Part shown: in pieces, positions 47,940 to 58,025 of the stretch
Layout of the letters: each line of letters starts with the position of its first letter
How positions within the stretch are numbered: the stretch's first letter is position 1
NCBI RefSeq assembly: GCF_036320965.1
Contig: NC_092279.1
Location: forward strand, 17,783,741-17,847,740
Source: Panulirus ornatus
Lineage: Eukaryota; Arthropoda; Malacostraca; Decapoda; Palinuridae
DNA: 64,000 nt
Direction: 5' to 3'
Made by a program: the position numbers and the translations under genes
Notes under the pieces: model-generated
The model's input: only the letters and a program-made list of their open reading frames with translations
The model's database searches: none
What the model was told of the DNA's origin: nothing

Positions 47940-48035
47940 ACGACCCTATAGCTCGTACTGTTTGACTTAACCAACCTTAGTGGTCAGGTCAAAGGCTAAG
48001 CCATGATACGCAAGGGTCGTAATGTCGTACTTTGA
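47940..48035 (+). repeat. GTCGT palindromic repeat family, copy
   Basis: CGACCCTATAGCTCGTACTG, then GTGGTCAGGTCAAAGGCTAA and GCCATGATACGCAAGGGTCG, then TAATGTCGTACTTTGAGG. Confidence 0.65.
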
Positions 48036-48063
48036 GGGTTTAAAAATGGCAAACACATTAGAC

Positions 48064-48068
<5 letters not shown>

Positions 48069-48120
<52 letters not shown>
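48069..48120. repeat. (GA)n microsatellite
   Basis: About 26 perfect GA units that abut the 3' end of SINE-D (minus strand). Confidence 0.95.
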
Positions 48121-48125
<5 letters not shown>

Positions 48126-48358
48126 TCCGGAGACTGGCATACAAAAAGAAGCCCAGCGAGAGATTAAATTGCAATGGGTCTTGTGAGGCGTCTTGGGACG
48201 ATCCATCACCCACACATCCTACGTGGGAAAGGCCAGCCAGCAGACTGGAACCACTACGTCCGTCGGGCCAGCCAGGATCGAAACCCGTCCGTTGGCTACC
48301 ACACACACACACACACGCTGCCTTAATCATTAAACCATACCTGCCCTCGTAGTTAATC
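48121..48358 (-). mobile_element. tRNA-derived SINE-D
   Basis: On the minus strand TATGGTTTAATGATTAAGGC resembles a polymerase III A box region, and GGGTTTCGATCCTGG resembles the B box. A (GT)n insertion lies between them. The body continues with CCAGTCTGCTGGCTGGCCTT, TCCCACGTAGGATGTGTGGG and CTCTCGCTGGGCTTCTTTTT. It is distinct from SINE-C. No TSD was identified. Confidence 0.6.
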
Positions 48359-48604
48359 ACCCATTAAGCTTGTCGATCAAACGACAGATCTAATGATAAA
48401 TCACCAGACACCATTAGATAGTTAACGGCGAACGACGGATGAGAGACCAGCCTCTGAGATCAGCCGCTGCTTCGCCCTAATCGCATAGCAGAGGTCAAAG
48501 GTCCTCCTCCACTAATCACCCCAGGTAATTAATGCTAATTAATGTCATTGTAAAAAAAACGAAGCGCCTTATCACAACAAAACTACATCACTGAGGAATA
48601 GATT

Positions 48605-48850
48605 TAGCTTTCAATACGACGGTGCGACCCTTGACCACGACGAAACGACCACTGAACATAACGGCACGACCCTTAAGCACGACGGAACGACCCTTGAACA
48701 TAAAAGTACGACCCTTAGGTACGACAGTGCGACCAACTGAGCATAAAGGTACGACCTTTAACCACGACGGAACGATCCACTGAACCTAAAGATACGAGCC
48801 TTGGATACTTTAACCTGGCCTTTGACCTGACCCTTTAAGTTTCGTTGAGA
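48605..48850 (-). repeat. GTCGT family, reverse-oriented array
   Basis: ACGACGGTGCGACCCTTGAC, ACGGCACGACCCTTAAGCAC and similar 21-24-bp units repeat about eight times, then GGCCTTTGACCTGACCCTTT ends the block. This is the family order read on the minus strand: core first, then units. Confidence 0.8.
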
Positions 48851-49249
48851 AATCAAGCCAAATTTGACCAAAATCTATCAAAAGGGCAGTTGACTGTCGC
48901 CCTTCCACAGGACCCAGCTGTAGAGAGGCATGACCAGCGCGGGCAGAGGCTGTAGCATGAGACTAATACACCAACGTATATTTACGACAGGTGGAAAGTA
49001 GTGCACAACACCTGACACTAACATACCCCGTACAAGTGAGGGGACCGCAGACCATGACTGATGATAAGGGTGGGTGGGTGGCGCCCTCCTAATGTCCTAA
49101 TGTGCTGGTGGGTTGGGTGGGTGGCTAGCGGGCGTGGTTGGGCCGGGCGAGGTGGGCCACACCACCTGGCCCACTGGACCACTATACCATCCACCTCCAC
49201 CGTACCATTCACATGACCCACGGTACAACGACTGTGTACGACCATCATA

Positions 49250-49475
49250 ACCCCCTTAACCCGGTCGTGCTCGAGTGTCGTGCCGTCGTGTTTGAAGGAG
49301 AGCAGGTGGTAACTAAAAGGGTTCAGGGGTCGTAAGGTCGTGCTCAGGGAACATATCGTTGCGTTCAAGGGTCGTGCCGTCGCGCTCTATGTATCACACT
49401 CATTTCTCAGAGGTACAGTTTTGTGATCTATCTATCTATCTATCTATCTATCGATCTATCTATCTATCTATATAT
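49250..49475. repeat. GTCGT family units followed by (TCTA)n
   Basis: CCGGTCGTGCTCGAGTGTCG, GTCGTAAGGTCGTGCTCAGG and CGTTCAAGGGTCGTGCCGTC are diverged 21-bp units at 49258-49390. About 12 CTAT units follow at 49425-49475. The 49476-50030 interval has no recognised feature beyond a loosely repeated GCCCTGAGG motif. Confidence 0.75.
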
Positions 49476-50257
49476 AGGTTGGCGGCAGGAATTCCTATGA
49501 CACGACCATGAACGCCTTGCCGACGGGGAGTTCCCGACCGAAAGTCCTGGGAGAAAGGGGTCAGGGGCGGGAGCGGGGAAGGTCGAGGGGTTATGGCGGC
49601 TCTCACTCTATGACCTGATGCCGCCCGCCCCCTACTGTCCAGCCCTGAGGGGTCTCCCGCCCACCCCAACCCTATAGAACAGCTCTGAGGGCCAAGCCGC
49701 CCTTACTGAACACCCTGTGGGTCGAAACGCCCCACCTGAACAGCCCTTAGGCCTGACCCTATCCTAATACGCCAGCCCTGAGGACTGACCCACCAGCCCT
49801 TACTAACCCGAGGCAAACATACAAACAACCCTTGAACTATCGACTGACAATATCATCTTCCAAATAACTTATCAAAAAATAAATAAAGACTTACTCGCAT
49901 ACCCACAGTATTTTACGAATTCCACAAAATCAAACAACCTGAGTAATACGGTACACTGACTGCCACTGTGTCCGTAGCGTCCGTGGCCAAAGGACACAGG
50001 TACACCCTGTCATCTGCCTCTACACAGCCTGTGTGGCTACACAATGTATCGTCACATCCGCCTCCACTGTGTACGTTTTTTTTTTAAATAAATCCGAATC
50101 CTTGTTATGTGGTCTGCGTCATGACATCTTGCACCAGACGGATGCACATGCGTATATTTTGACAGAAAAACGCGTTTTTTCTTTTTCTAAGTACGGCTTC
50201 ACACCTGTACAGCGACCTTCCTGTATGTGCAAAGAGGTAAAAACAAGAACAACAACA

Positions 50258-50268
50258 ACAACAACAAC

Positions 50269-50331
<63 letters not shown>

Positions 50332-50423
50332 ATAAGGGTAAAGACACGGTACATATATACAAGATTAAGAAGATGGGACAACACGAGTGTAAAACTCTCT
50401 CCCCGCAACACATAAAATAGTAA

Positions 50424-50467
<44 letters not shown>
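50258..50467. repeat. (AAC)n-(CA)n, repeat E, (CA)n
   Basis: (AAC)n leads into (CA)n at 50270-50328, dispersed repeat E occupies about 50331-50413, and a second (CA)n lies at 50427-50467. Confidence 0.9.
50331..50413. repeat. Dispersed repeat E, copy 2
   Basis: AAAGACACGGTACATATATA, CAAGATTAAGAAGATGGGAC, AACACGAGTGTAAAACTCTC and TCCCCGCAACAC. This is the cleanest of the three copies and is bounded by (CA)n on both sides. Confidence 0.7.
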
Positions 50468-50469
<2 letters not shown>

Positions 50470-50825
50470 AAGAGGTGTAGCTCTACGAGAGCAGAACTGC
50501 CTCCACGTACGGCCCAAACAGGTAATTACACACACCAGGGATCACATACTAACACGTAACAATTGACCTGATCCACACTGCCAGCCACCTGTCCCTCACG
50601 TCCTTCCCAAACGCAAGTAACACAGAAAAATACAATTAAAATGTAAATGTTAAATCAGGAGTTAAATTCGGTCGACCAGACACAGCTAACATGGCCTGTC
50701 AACAAAGCCAGTTCTCACTTGCAAACTTGCAAAAAGAAAAAAAAAATTCATATCAAATTCCTGAGGGATCATGTTACACCTGGTGGTGACCTTCTCCAGC
50801 AGCGGTAGGAGAGTGTATGGAATCT

Positions 50826-51297
50826 CCCTCACTCCACACTATATCCACCCCAGTCCTCCACACTATGTCCACTCCAGTCCTCCACACTACGTCCACCCCA
50901 GCCCACTACACTATGTCCATCCCAGCCCATCACACTATGTCCACCCCAGCCCACCACACTATGTCCACCCCAGTCCTCCACACTATGTCCACCCCAGCCC
51001 ACCACACTATGTCCACCCCAGTCCTCCACACTATGTCCACCCCAGTCCTCCACACTATGTCCACCCCAGCCCATCACACTATGTCCACCCCAGCCCATCA
51101 CACTATGTCCACCCCAGTCCTCCACACTATGTCCACCCCAGCCCACCACACTATGTCCACCCCAGTCCTCCACACTATGTCCACCCCAGCCCATCACACT
51201 ATGTCCATCCCAGTCCGCCACACTATGTCCATCCCAGTCCTCCACACTATGCCCATCCCAGTCCTCCACACTATGTCCACTCCAGCCCACCACACAA
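50826..51297. repeat. 24-bp minisatellite, about 20 copies
   Basis: CACCCCAGTCCTCCACACTA-TGTC and CACCCCAGCCCACCACACTA-TGTC units alternate irregularly with a 24-base period. Because 24 is divisible by three, octapeptide frames stay open for 233 and 193 codons forward and 164 codons on the minus strand. No signal peptide, domain or start context supports a gene. Unit composition is Pro/His/Tyr/Ser by base content alone. Confidence 0.95.
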
Positions 51298-51645
51298 TGA
51301 AGCCGGCCCAATTCCCATCCCACATGACATTTCCAAAGGTATGTGTGGCCAACTCGTTCCCAAATGTTATCACATCATCAGCACGGATCTCAGAGTGAAG
51401 GAAAAAATAACTTTCAAATATTACCATAACCACATCTACTTTACGCTCTTCCTTTTTCATATGATATGCTAATTATCACACACGACACTGGATACGAGGA
51501 GCAACATGTAAATAACAATGTCAAGTCAAAGACCAATGTGGGAAAAAATGATGCAAGAAAATGTACCACATTAGTGAGATAAATTCAACGAAGCAATTTC
51601 AAAATCTACATAATGCGTGGATCTCAGTCGTCTGTGATATACATA

Positions 51646-51647
<2 letters not shown>

Positions 51648-51708
<61 letters not shown>

Positions 51709-51811
51709 AGCTGTACGTCTTTACATCATCGACAAGTCTTATCAATCATAACACAGTAATCAACAGTTCTGAATCCAGCATCATTATCATCAGTTAAATA
51801 TACAGAAATCT

Positions 51812-51876
<65 letters not shown>
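51648..51876. repeat. Two (CT)n microsatellites
   Basis: (CT)n at 51648-51707 and 51815-51876, about 107 bp apart. Confidence 0.95.
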
Positions 51877-51879
<3 letters not shown>

Positions 51880-52049
51880 CATTATCCACAAGAACAACCC
51901 CCCCTCCCCCCCTGCCCTTCAACTAATCCATCCCCTCCCCCCCTGAAAAAAAAATAAAATAGATTAAATAATAATAACCTGGACTCGTAAATCTTGCCAC
52001 ATACTACGAGACAACAGCGACACGACTCCAGGCCAGACGCGAACGTACA

Positions 52050-52092
52050 TACGTATGATCGTCAACTCTTTTTGAGTTGACGATCATACGTA
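52050..52092. repeat. Perfect 19-bp hairpin
   Basis: TACGTATGATCGTCAACTC at 52050-52068 pairs perfectly with 52074-52092 around a five-T loop. It lies in non-repetitive sequence between a (CT)n array and a C14 run at about 52111-52124. Confidence 0.9.
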
Positions 52093-52377
52093 CACTCGCC
52101 TTACTGAAATCCCCCCCCCCCCCCACACACACACGATACATCACTGAACACGTCTAAAAACCGGACTTGAAGGAAGCCAGTGGAACGCTACGGGCGAAGT
52201 GGGTGGATGTTTACAACGCCAACCCAAACCAAGTGGACACCTGGGAATAAATAATTAAACAAAATACGAAGCGGCAACTCTGCAACCTACCGACAGAAAC
52301 ACCACCACTGGCAACTCGATTATCGAGCCGAAAAAGAAAATGATGTATGGTCGTTGTGACGTATCAACCTCTTCAAC

Positions 52378-52600
52378 GTGACGTTACGACCCTATAACAC
52401 GACCCTTTAGCACGATGGGACGACCTTTAAGCACAACGATACGACCCTATAGTAAGAACGGCGTGACCTTAAACCAGGCAACAGCTGAAGTCAAATTAAT
52501 GGTCGTGCCGTCGTTCTCAAGGAACTCCCGTCCCCCACAAGGGTCGTTTCTGTCGTCCACAAGGGTCGTTCTGTCGTCCACAAGGGTCGTCGACTATGTG
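52378..52600 (+). repeat. GTCGT palindromic repeat family, bidirectional copy
   Basis: The left half has ACGACCCTATAACACGACCC and CACGATGGGACGACCTTTAA (reverse-type units). The right half has GGTCGTGCCGTCGTTCTCAA and CACAAGGGTCGTTCTGTCGT (forward-type units). Units therefore face away from a centre at about 52460-52500. Confidence 0.75.
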
Positions 52601-52702
52601 AGGGCACTGGCGAGCGAGGGTCGACAAACTCCCTATGACAAGGAAAGTTGCTGCCCATTAATGTGACCCTGATGGCAAAAGATAAATAAATATATATGTG
52701 AA

Positions 52703-52704
<2 letters not shown>

Positions 52705-52787
<83 letters not shown>
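52705..52787. repeat. (CA)n-(TA)n compound microsatellite
   Basis: (CA)n at 52705-52728 changes to (TA)n at 52729-52787. Confidence 0.95.
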
Positions 52788-52791
<4 letters not shown>

Positions 52792-53289
52792 CGAGTCATT
52801 AACCCTAACCCTGACATTACGTGACCCGGGTATAATCATGTGGTACAGTTACGCCATCCGGACAAATATTCACCTTACAAATGAGTTCATTCTTCAAATA
52901 AAACACTTTTTCCTAAATAAATTCGATGGTTTGTAGAGTCTTTTATTTCAAATCAATAACGATACATTCAAACCTCTAAGACTTTTATATTGCCTAATCT
53001 TAAACAATCTCTTCAATACAGTCAACTGACACTTTACAAATCCCTTGAACACTTTGATGCGATCGTATTACAAAATAGCCGTCAATATAAACAAAAATAA
53101 GAGAGGGGGAAAAAAATATCCCTTCCGTTTATTAATTGTTCCGCTCTCGAGTTTGTACCATGAGAGATAATGTGATGTTCATATGTTTCGTTAAGACGCG
53201 CCAGCTACCTACGTTGTATGGGTGGGTGGTGCTCGTGCACTGTTGTCTGTCGTCAGCTGGTGTTTGGTGGACCTGTGACGGAATCCTAC

Positions 53290-53365
53290 GTATTGCGTAT
53301 CACTCTAAGGCTCAGTCCTCTGTTCTTAACGCTACCTCGCAAGCGCGGGAAATGGCAAATATGTA
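53290..53365 (+). mobile_element. SINE-B 3' tail fragment
   Basis: CTAAGGCTCAGTCCTCTGTT and CTTAACGCTACCTCGCAAGC then GCGGGAAATGGCAAATA match the SINE-B tail on the plus strand. A short (TA)n follows. Confidence 0.7.
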
Positions 53366-53374
53366 TGAATATAT

Positions 53375-53466
53375 ATATATTTTGTGTGATATATATATAT
53401 ATATATTTCGTCTGTTTCCTTGCGTTACCTCGTTAACGCGGGAGACAGCAACAAAGTACAATACAG

Positions 53467-53532
<66 letters not shown>
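53375..53532. repeat. (TA)n arrays around the LINE-B tail
   Basis: (TA)n at about 53370-53380, 53391-53405 and 53468-53532. The longest follows the LINE-B terminus. The 53533-54040 interval is unassigned. Confidence 0.9.
53404..53465 (+). mobile_element. LINE-B 3' terminal fragment
   Basis: TTTCGTCTGTTTCCTTGCGT, TACCTCGTTAACGCGGGAGA and CAGCAACAAAGTACAAT match the last 55 bases of LINE-B. It follows the SINE-B tail in the same orientation after about 40 bp of (TA)n. Confidence 0.7.
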
Positions 53533-53534
<2 letters not shown>

Positions 53535-54037
53535 TGTTGAATTGAGTAGATATAAAGACGGGATGTAGTGAGTTCTATTGTCTTGCTAACAACACATGAG
53601 AAAGTAAAGAAAGAAACATAAGAATCATCTCAACAGCCAAGGAAGTGTATCTAGTTTCAGACCCAGCAAGATGAAACACAAGTGTTTCAGTAACTCTAGT
53701 TTCATCTTATCTCACTAAAACCCCATTCGATTCTCTTTATCTCATGAGTCTGGTCCTCAGTTCATGAACTTAATGAACTTGGCATTAACCTGACCTTAAA
53801 ATGTCTCTTAAGAACCACAATAAAAAAAAAAGGTAAATTGAATAGAGGATTTTTTTTGGGGGGGTGTCGATTGAAAGTCGTCTTCAAAGCGGCAAGTCAC
53901 ACATCACACAAAGGTTCGGTCCGCCAAATATTTCTCCTTCGTCCATCTTCGAAAAGCAGTTCGTATGAACAGCCCCTCCCCACCTCACCTCTCGAACTTA
54001 ACCGACTTGAGAAGCCACCCTCTCTTCTCACTGCAGT

Positions 54038-54041
<4 letters not shown>

Positions 54042-54106
<65 letters not shown>
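54042..54106. repeat. (CT)n microsatellite at the edge of LINE-A copy 3
   Basis: About 32 perfect CT units sit at the position occupied by a short CT-rich stretch in LINE-A copy 1 (35318-35332). Confidence 0.95.
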
Positions 54107-54113
<7 letters not shown>

Positions 54114-54375
54114 CCACCTCTGCATTCCTCCTCTCGTGAGGAGGCTGGGGGCGTGCCCTTCCTCTCCTCCTCCTCCTCCCCTGACTGGGTCACCCGGCAG
54201 CACCTCACCCGCTCCACTACGACCGACGAACACTGTGTCGCCGTCGGCAACTCCAGGACGGACCAATTCGATGTGTCTTTCCTTCCTTCCACGGCTAGAC
54301 TTTAGAGCACTTGAACCTCCCTACTCCACTTCCTCCCGCCACCTCCAATTCCTACAATTTCTTATCCCTTGAAGA
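54107..54375 (+). pseudogene. LINE-A polyprotein C-terminal remnant, copy 3
   Basis: The frame reads HSSSREEAGGVPF, DWVTRQHLTRSTTTDEHCVA, VGNSRTDQFDVSFLPSTARL, stop, STLEPPYSTSSRHLQFLQFL. It aligns with copy 2 from the GFCSxEL region onward. The stop (TAG) falls where the conserved tryptophan (TGG) of the LW motif is expected, a nonsense change near the end. Only the extreme carboxyl part survives. Confidence 0.65.
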
Positions 54376-55077
54376 GGCAAGTCTTTCGCCAATCTTCTCC
54401 TAACTGACCCAGCCGGTGCCCTTCAGCGATGCATCTCCGATAAATCAAAATAATGGCCGAATGTAAGGTTCAGTATACTGCATAATCAAGAGGAGGTGAG
54501 GAAGACTGTATTTCCTCTAAATCCTACAGTAACTACAGCTAGTGTATCTCCTACACGTTGCAGTCGTGCCCGTGGGTATACCAATGAGCCTTCAGGCCTG
54601 AAGTTGCAACCTCACCGTGAACCCCACACACACACACACCCACACACACACACAAGCTTCTGACGACCACACGCCACCACCACACAACCACCTACACGAC
54701 ACCACGACCCACCCACCCACCAGCCACCAAGAGACACCATGCAACGCAGCGGCATGCGACACAGACCCAACCACAATCACCGAGAGGTGTACCAAGACAC
54801 AACACCACCACAACATTCCACCGTGAGACGACACAACAACCCTTAGGGCCCGCTGCCGCCGCCACCAGGAATACCAACAGGTTCCACTGCAGGAGGACGC
54901 GGGCGCCTCTCTCACTACTGAGGGTTCTATCGTCCACTCCATCTACAGGAACCGGTCCGCTCCTCCCCCATTCCCCCAGCCCGGTATGCCTGTGATGTCC
55001 GTCCCCTCCCCGCCTCACCAGTACGGGTAACATTACCACCCGCGCCCTCCTATCCCCCGGGTCCTACACTGGTGGTC
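54376..55077. other. Unassigned sequence
   Basis: (CA)-rich and (CAC)-rich stretches at 54625-54800 create artefactual frames. No gene is recognised. Confidence 0.45.
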
Positions 55078-55200
55078 GGTGGCTCAGAGATAAGCAGTCG
55101 CGTCGCACGAATGTCCGTACCTTGCCGTCCGTCGCACGAACATATGTACTACCTTCGACCTGTCGCACGAATACAGCACCTGCCATCCGTCACACTAACG
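55078..55200. repeat. Degenerate 27-31-bp tandem repeat
   Basis: GTCGCACGAA begins three successive units at about 55098, 55127 and 55158, each ending in a CC(A/G)TCC or CGACCT block. Confidence 0.65.
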
Positions 55201-55291
55201 TACGTGGGCAATGCATGTGATGATGACTGCAGTGAAATGTTTACAGATAGGATCATATGTCCAATGATACTACTCTCTTAATGTTTTCGCT

Positions 55292-55293
<2 letters not shown>

Positions 55294-55351
<58 letters not shown>
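55294..55351. repeat. (CA)n microsatellite
   Basis: About 29 perfect CA units. Confidence 0.95.
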
Positions 55352-55354
<3 letters not shown>

Positions 55355-55747
55355 CGTCTGATAAAATGGCTGATAACATTCAACCCAAGGAAATGCAGAG
55401 TAAACAGGACGGGGGAATGATAAAGAAAGACCTCGATAAGAATGATATCGAGCAGGAATACAAAACAAAACCAAAAAAAAAAGGTTCGTAAAGGTTACTA
55501 AAATGTTGCTGGCAGAGTCCAGCCTCAGCCGAAGTGTACAGGAGGCAAACTGTCTGCTGGCAAATATTATAGAGTCGCATTCGATGACGTGGATCAGGAA
55601 ATATTCAACAAACGATCCACGTGGAATATCAGGTCATGGCTAAAGTCCCTCACGTTGGGTCACTGCACTTGAAGTAATAATAAAGAAGGTACAGAGGAAG
55701 GAAGTAAAGAATTACGGGAGATGAGTGGCAGTGAGAGGGTTTAAAGC

Positions 55748-55754
<7 letters not shown>

Positions 55755-55801
<47 letters not shown>
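55755..55801. repeat. (GA)n microsatellite
   Basis: About 23 perfect GA units. Sequence on either side (55352-55754, 55802-56063) is unassigned. Confidence 0.95.
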
Positions 55802-55806
<5 letters not shown>

Positions 55807-56063
55807 CACAACCTTCAAGTTTCCAAACCAGTTCATGATGATGACGTCAACAGCAAGTGTCCAGCCCCTTTCGATTGACGCTCAGGGAAAACAACCCGGG
55901 ACCACACGACATGGAAGGAAGCGAAGAGCCCTGTGTGAAAATATGATGGGAAAATAAAATATATCCACTGCATAAACGTGGTGGACGAATGGGGGAGGTA
56001 AAAAAGTGAGCCTTGAGGCCGTCACTGTGGACGACATACACAATTTCAAAAAAAGTTGTACGA

Positions 56064-56118
56064 CAGTAAGAGAAAGTGCAAGAGATGGGAACCCACGAGT
56101 GTAAAACTTCCTCCCCAA
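56064..56118. repeat. Dispersed repeat E, copy 3 (partial)
   Basis: AGTAAGAGAAAGTGCAAGAG, ATGGGAACCCACGAGTGTAA and AACTTCCTCCCCAAC match the right part of copies 1 and 2. The GGTACATATATAC block is missing. Confidence 0.55.
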
Positions 56119-57339
56119 CTAAAAGGGGAGAGAGCGGGTGGTTGGATGGAAAAAAAATAACCATCAAACTCGTAAATGAATTGATATCTCGAGGTGATAC
56201 GTTTGGTAGATGTGAACACGGTGGAGGCTAGATCTGTGGAGCCTGTTCGTTCACATACCTCAGGGGTCCCGCGCCCTCACCCTCCTCCCGTCCTTAATGC
56301 GACACAACAGAGGTTACCCACGCAGAAAATACCTACCAACCCATGACGCCACTCGGGGAGGGAAGTGTATGTATGTACACGCACTGCCGAACAAACAACA
56401 CACATCGAGGGCTGAGAGAGATACGAACATGGTTGTCTGAAGGGACGTAGGTTCGAGAGGGCAAAGGTAGTGTTGGTGTGGAGAACAGTTGGTTCTTCCT
56501 GCTGAGTTTAAATGATAGGGAGGGACAGGCGGAAGAGGAGGAGGAGGAGGAGGAGGGAGATATCTCCACTCACCTGGACATCGCAGCTCGTGTTGGTATG
56601 TGGTCAGGATGCTCGGATGGGGGATAAAGAGGGACCCGTGTGTACGGTAGGTGTGCTGTCTAAGCTAAACATCCTCACAAACTTTACCTCCTGCAGGCTC
56701 ACACAAACACATATATGGATATATACACTCTCATTCTCTCTCCCTGGTTTCCCTGTTTCCTTATTCCTCTCCCCCATTTTCTGTACCATGATCTACCTAC
56801 CCCCCAACGATCGTAACTATCCCTATCCTTATCTTCAACTACCCATCTCCTTCTTGCCTCTCTTCATCGTCCCTTCTTCTTGTCCTCCGTGTTCTCCTTG
56901 TCCCAAATATATATATTCTTCTCTTTGCCCGGGTGATGAGCACGACTCATGGCGCAGCAGCAAGTGACGAGAGGCATCTGACGACGAGGAGGTGATGAGC
57001 ACCATCCGTTACTCATCCTTCAGGAGGGACGGGGAAGTGAAGCATCTGCCTTCAGCTCGCGCCCGGGCAGGTCCCTGCCACATCAGCCTATCCAAGGTCC
57101 GCCAGTCCTGGCTTCCCCCCCTACCCCCACCCACGAGCCGTGGAGATTGCCCCCCCCCCCCCCTCCTCACCAGTCGACCCTGTGTGTGAGGGGGATCTTC
57201 GCGCGACTTGTCTCAACTGCGCCACTCAGGCCGACGTGTCCCTTAGAACGGCACCGGCCGATAACGACCACGGCGCCAGAGACCAGCCGGCCAGTTGAGA
57301 TGTATCTCCGATCCTACGAGACAACCCTGAGACTTATTC
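56119..57339. other. Unassigned sequence
   Basis: A short (GGA) run lies at 56533-56560 and a C12 run near 57151. The open frame 56992-57189 (MMSTIRYSSFRRDGEVKHLP start) is unsupported by any motif. Confidence 0.45.
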
Positions 57340-58025
57340 CGATGTCCCTGGAACCAAACAATCACTCCTGAAGGTCCAGAGCGTCGAGCCTCGGACGAAT
57401 GGCAACACCCGTGCAATTCTTTGGCTTAACGCGCAATGTTCTTTGTGCCCATTAGACGTCCAATGGCTCAATCGCGATGCCTTTGGAGCCATCGGAGTTC
57501 TCCTTGAGGCCATCATGACATCCTTGGCCCCCTGGTTCCATCACAACACACCTCTGCCCCGTCACACTGTCCCCTTGGACCTTGTCACGACGCCCCTGGA
57601 ACCATCGCAAACGCCTCTCTCTCGGAGGTGAAACGACGCCACCAGCCAGGACCCGTCACGGTGGCTCCAGATCCTCTTGCAAATGCCTCTGGAACCCATC
57701 AAGGATCTCATGGAATCCGCTTGTGGACGTCCCTGGAGCCATCACGAAGTTTATCAAACCCGCCAATATGATGGCCTCGGGGACCGTCCCTGCAGCCTCG
57801 ACTCCACGTTAGTATATTCCGATTCGTCATGATGTTCTTTAGACCTACCGCTTCCCCGACCAGGAAACGACCATTCAGTCTCTATGGAGTCCACAGCGAG
57901 GCTTCTGGGGTCCGTTACAACGCCTCTGCAACCCGTAACCGCCACGCCTTTTGGGAACCTGTTATAAACGCCTTCCAGACCTCTTCTGTCGCCCCAGGCA
58001 CCCACTACCATAATCGCCGTAAAGA
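57340..58025. repeat. Degenerate flank of the 23-bp satellite
   Basis: CCCTGGAACCATCACAACGC-type blocks (CCTGGAACC / CCTGGAGCC / TTGGACCTTGTCACGACGCC) recur irregularly. They look like much older, diverged units of the same CTGGAACC-GTCA theme that becomes a perfect array at 58026. Confidence 0.5.

Noticed and set aside
50771..51472. 233-codon Pro/His/Tyr-rich repeat protein, and 193- and 164-codon alternatives
   Set aside because: All three derive from a 24-bp minisatellite. Openness on both strands at once argues for base composition, not selection.
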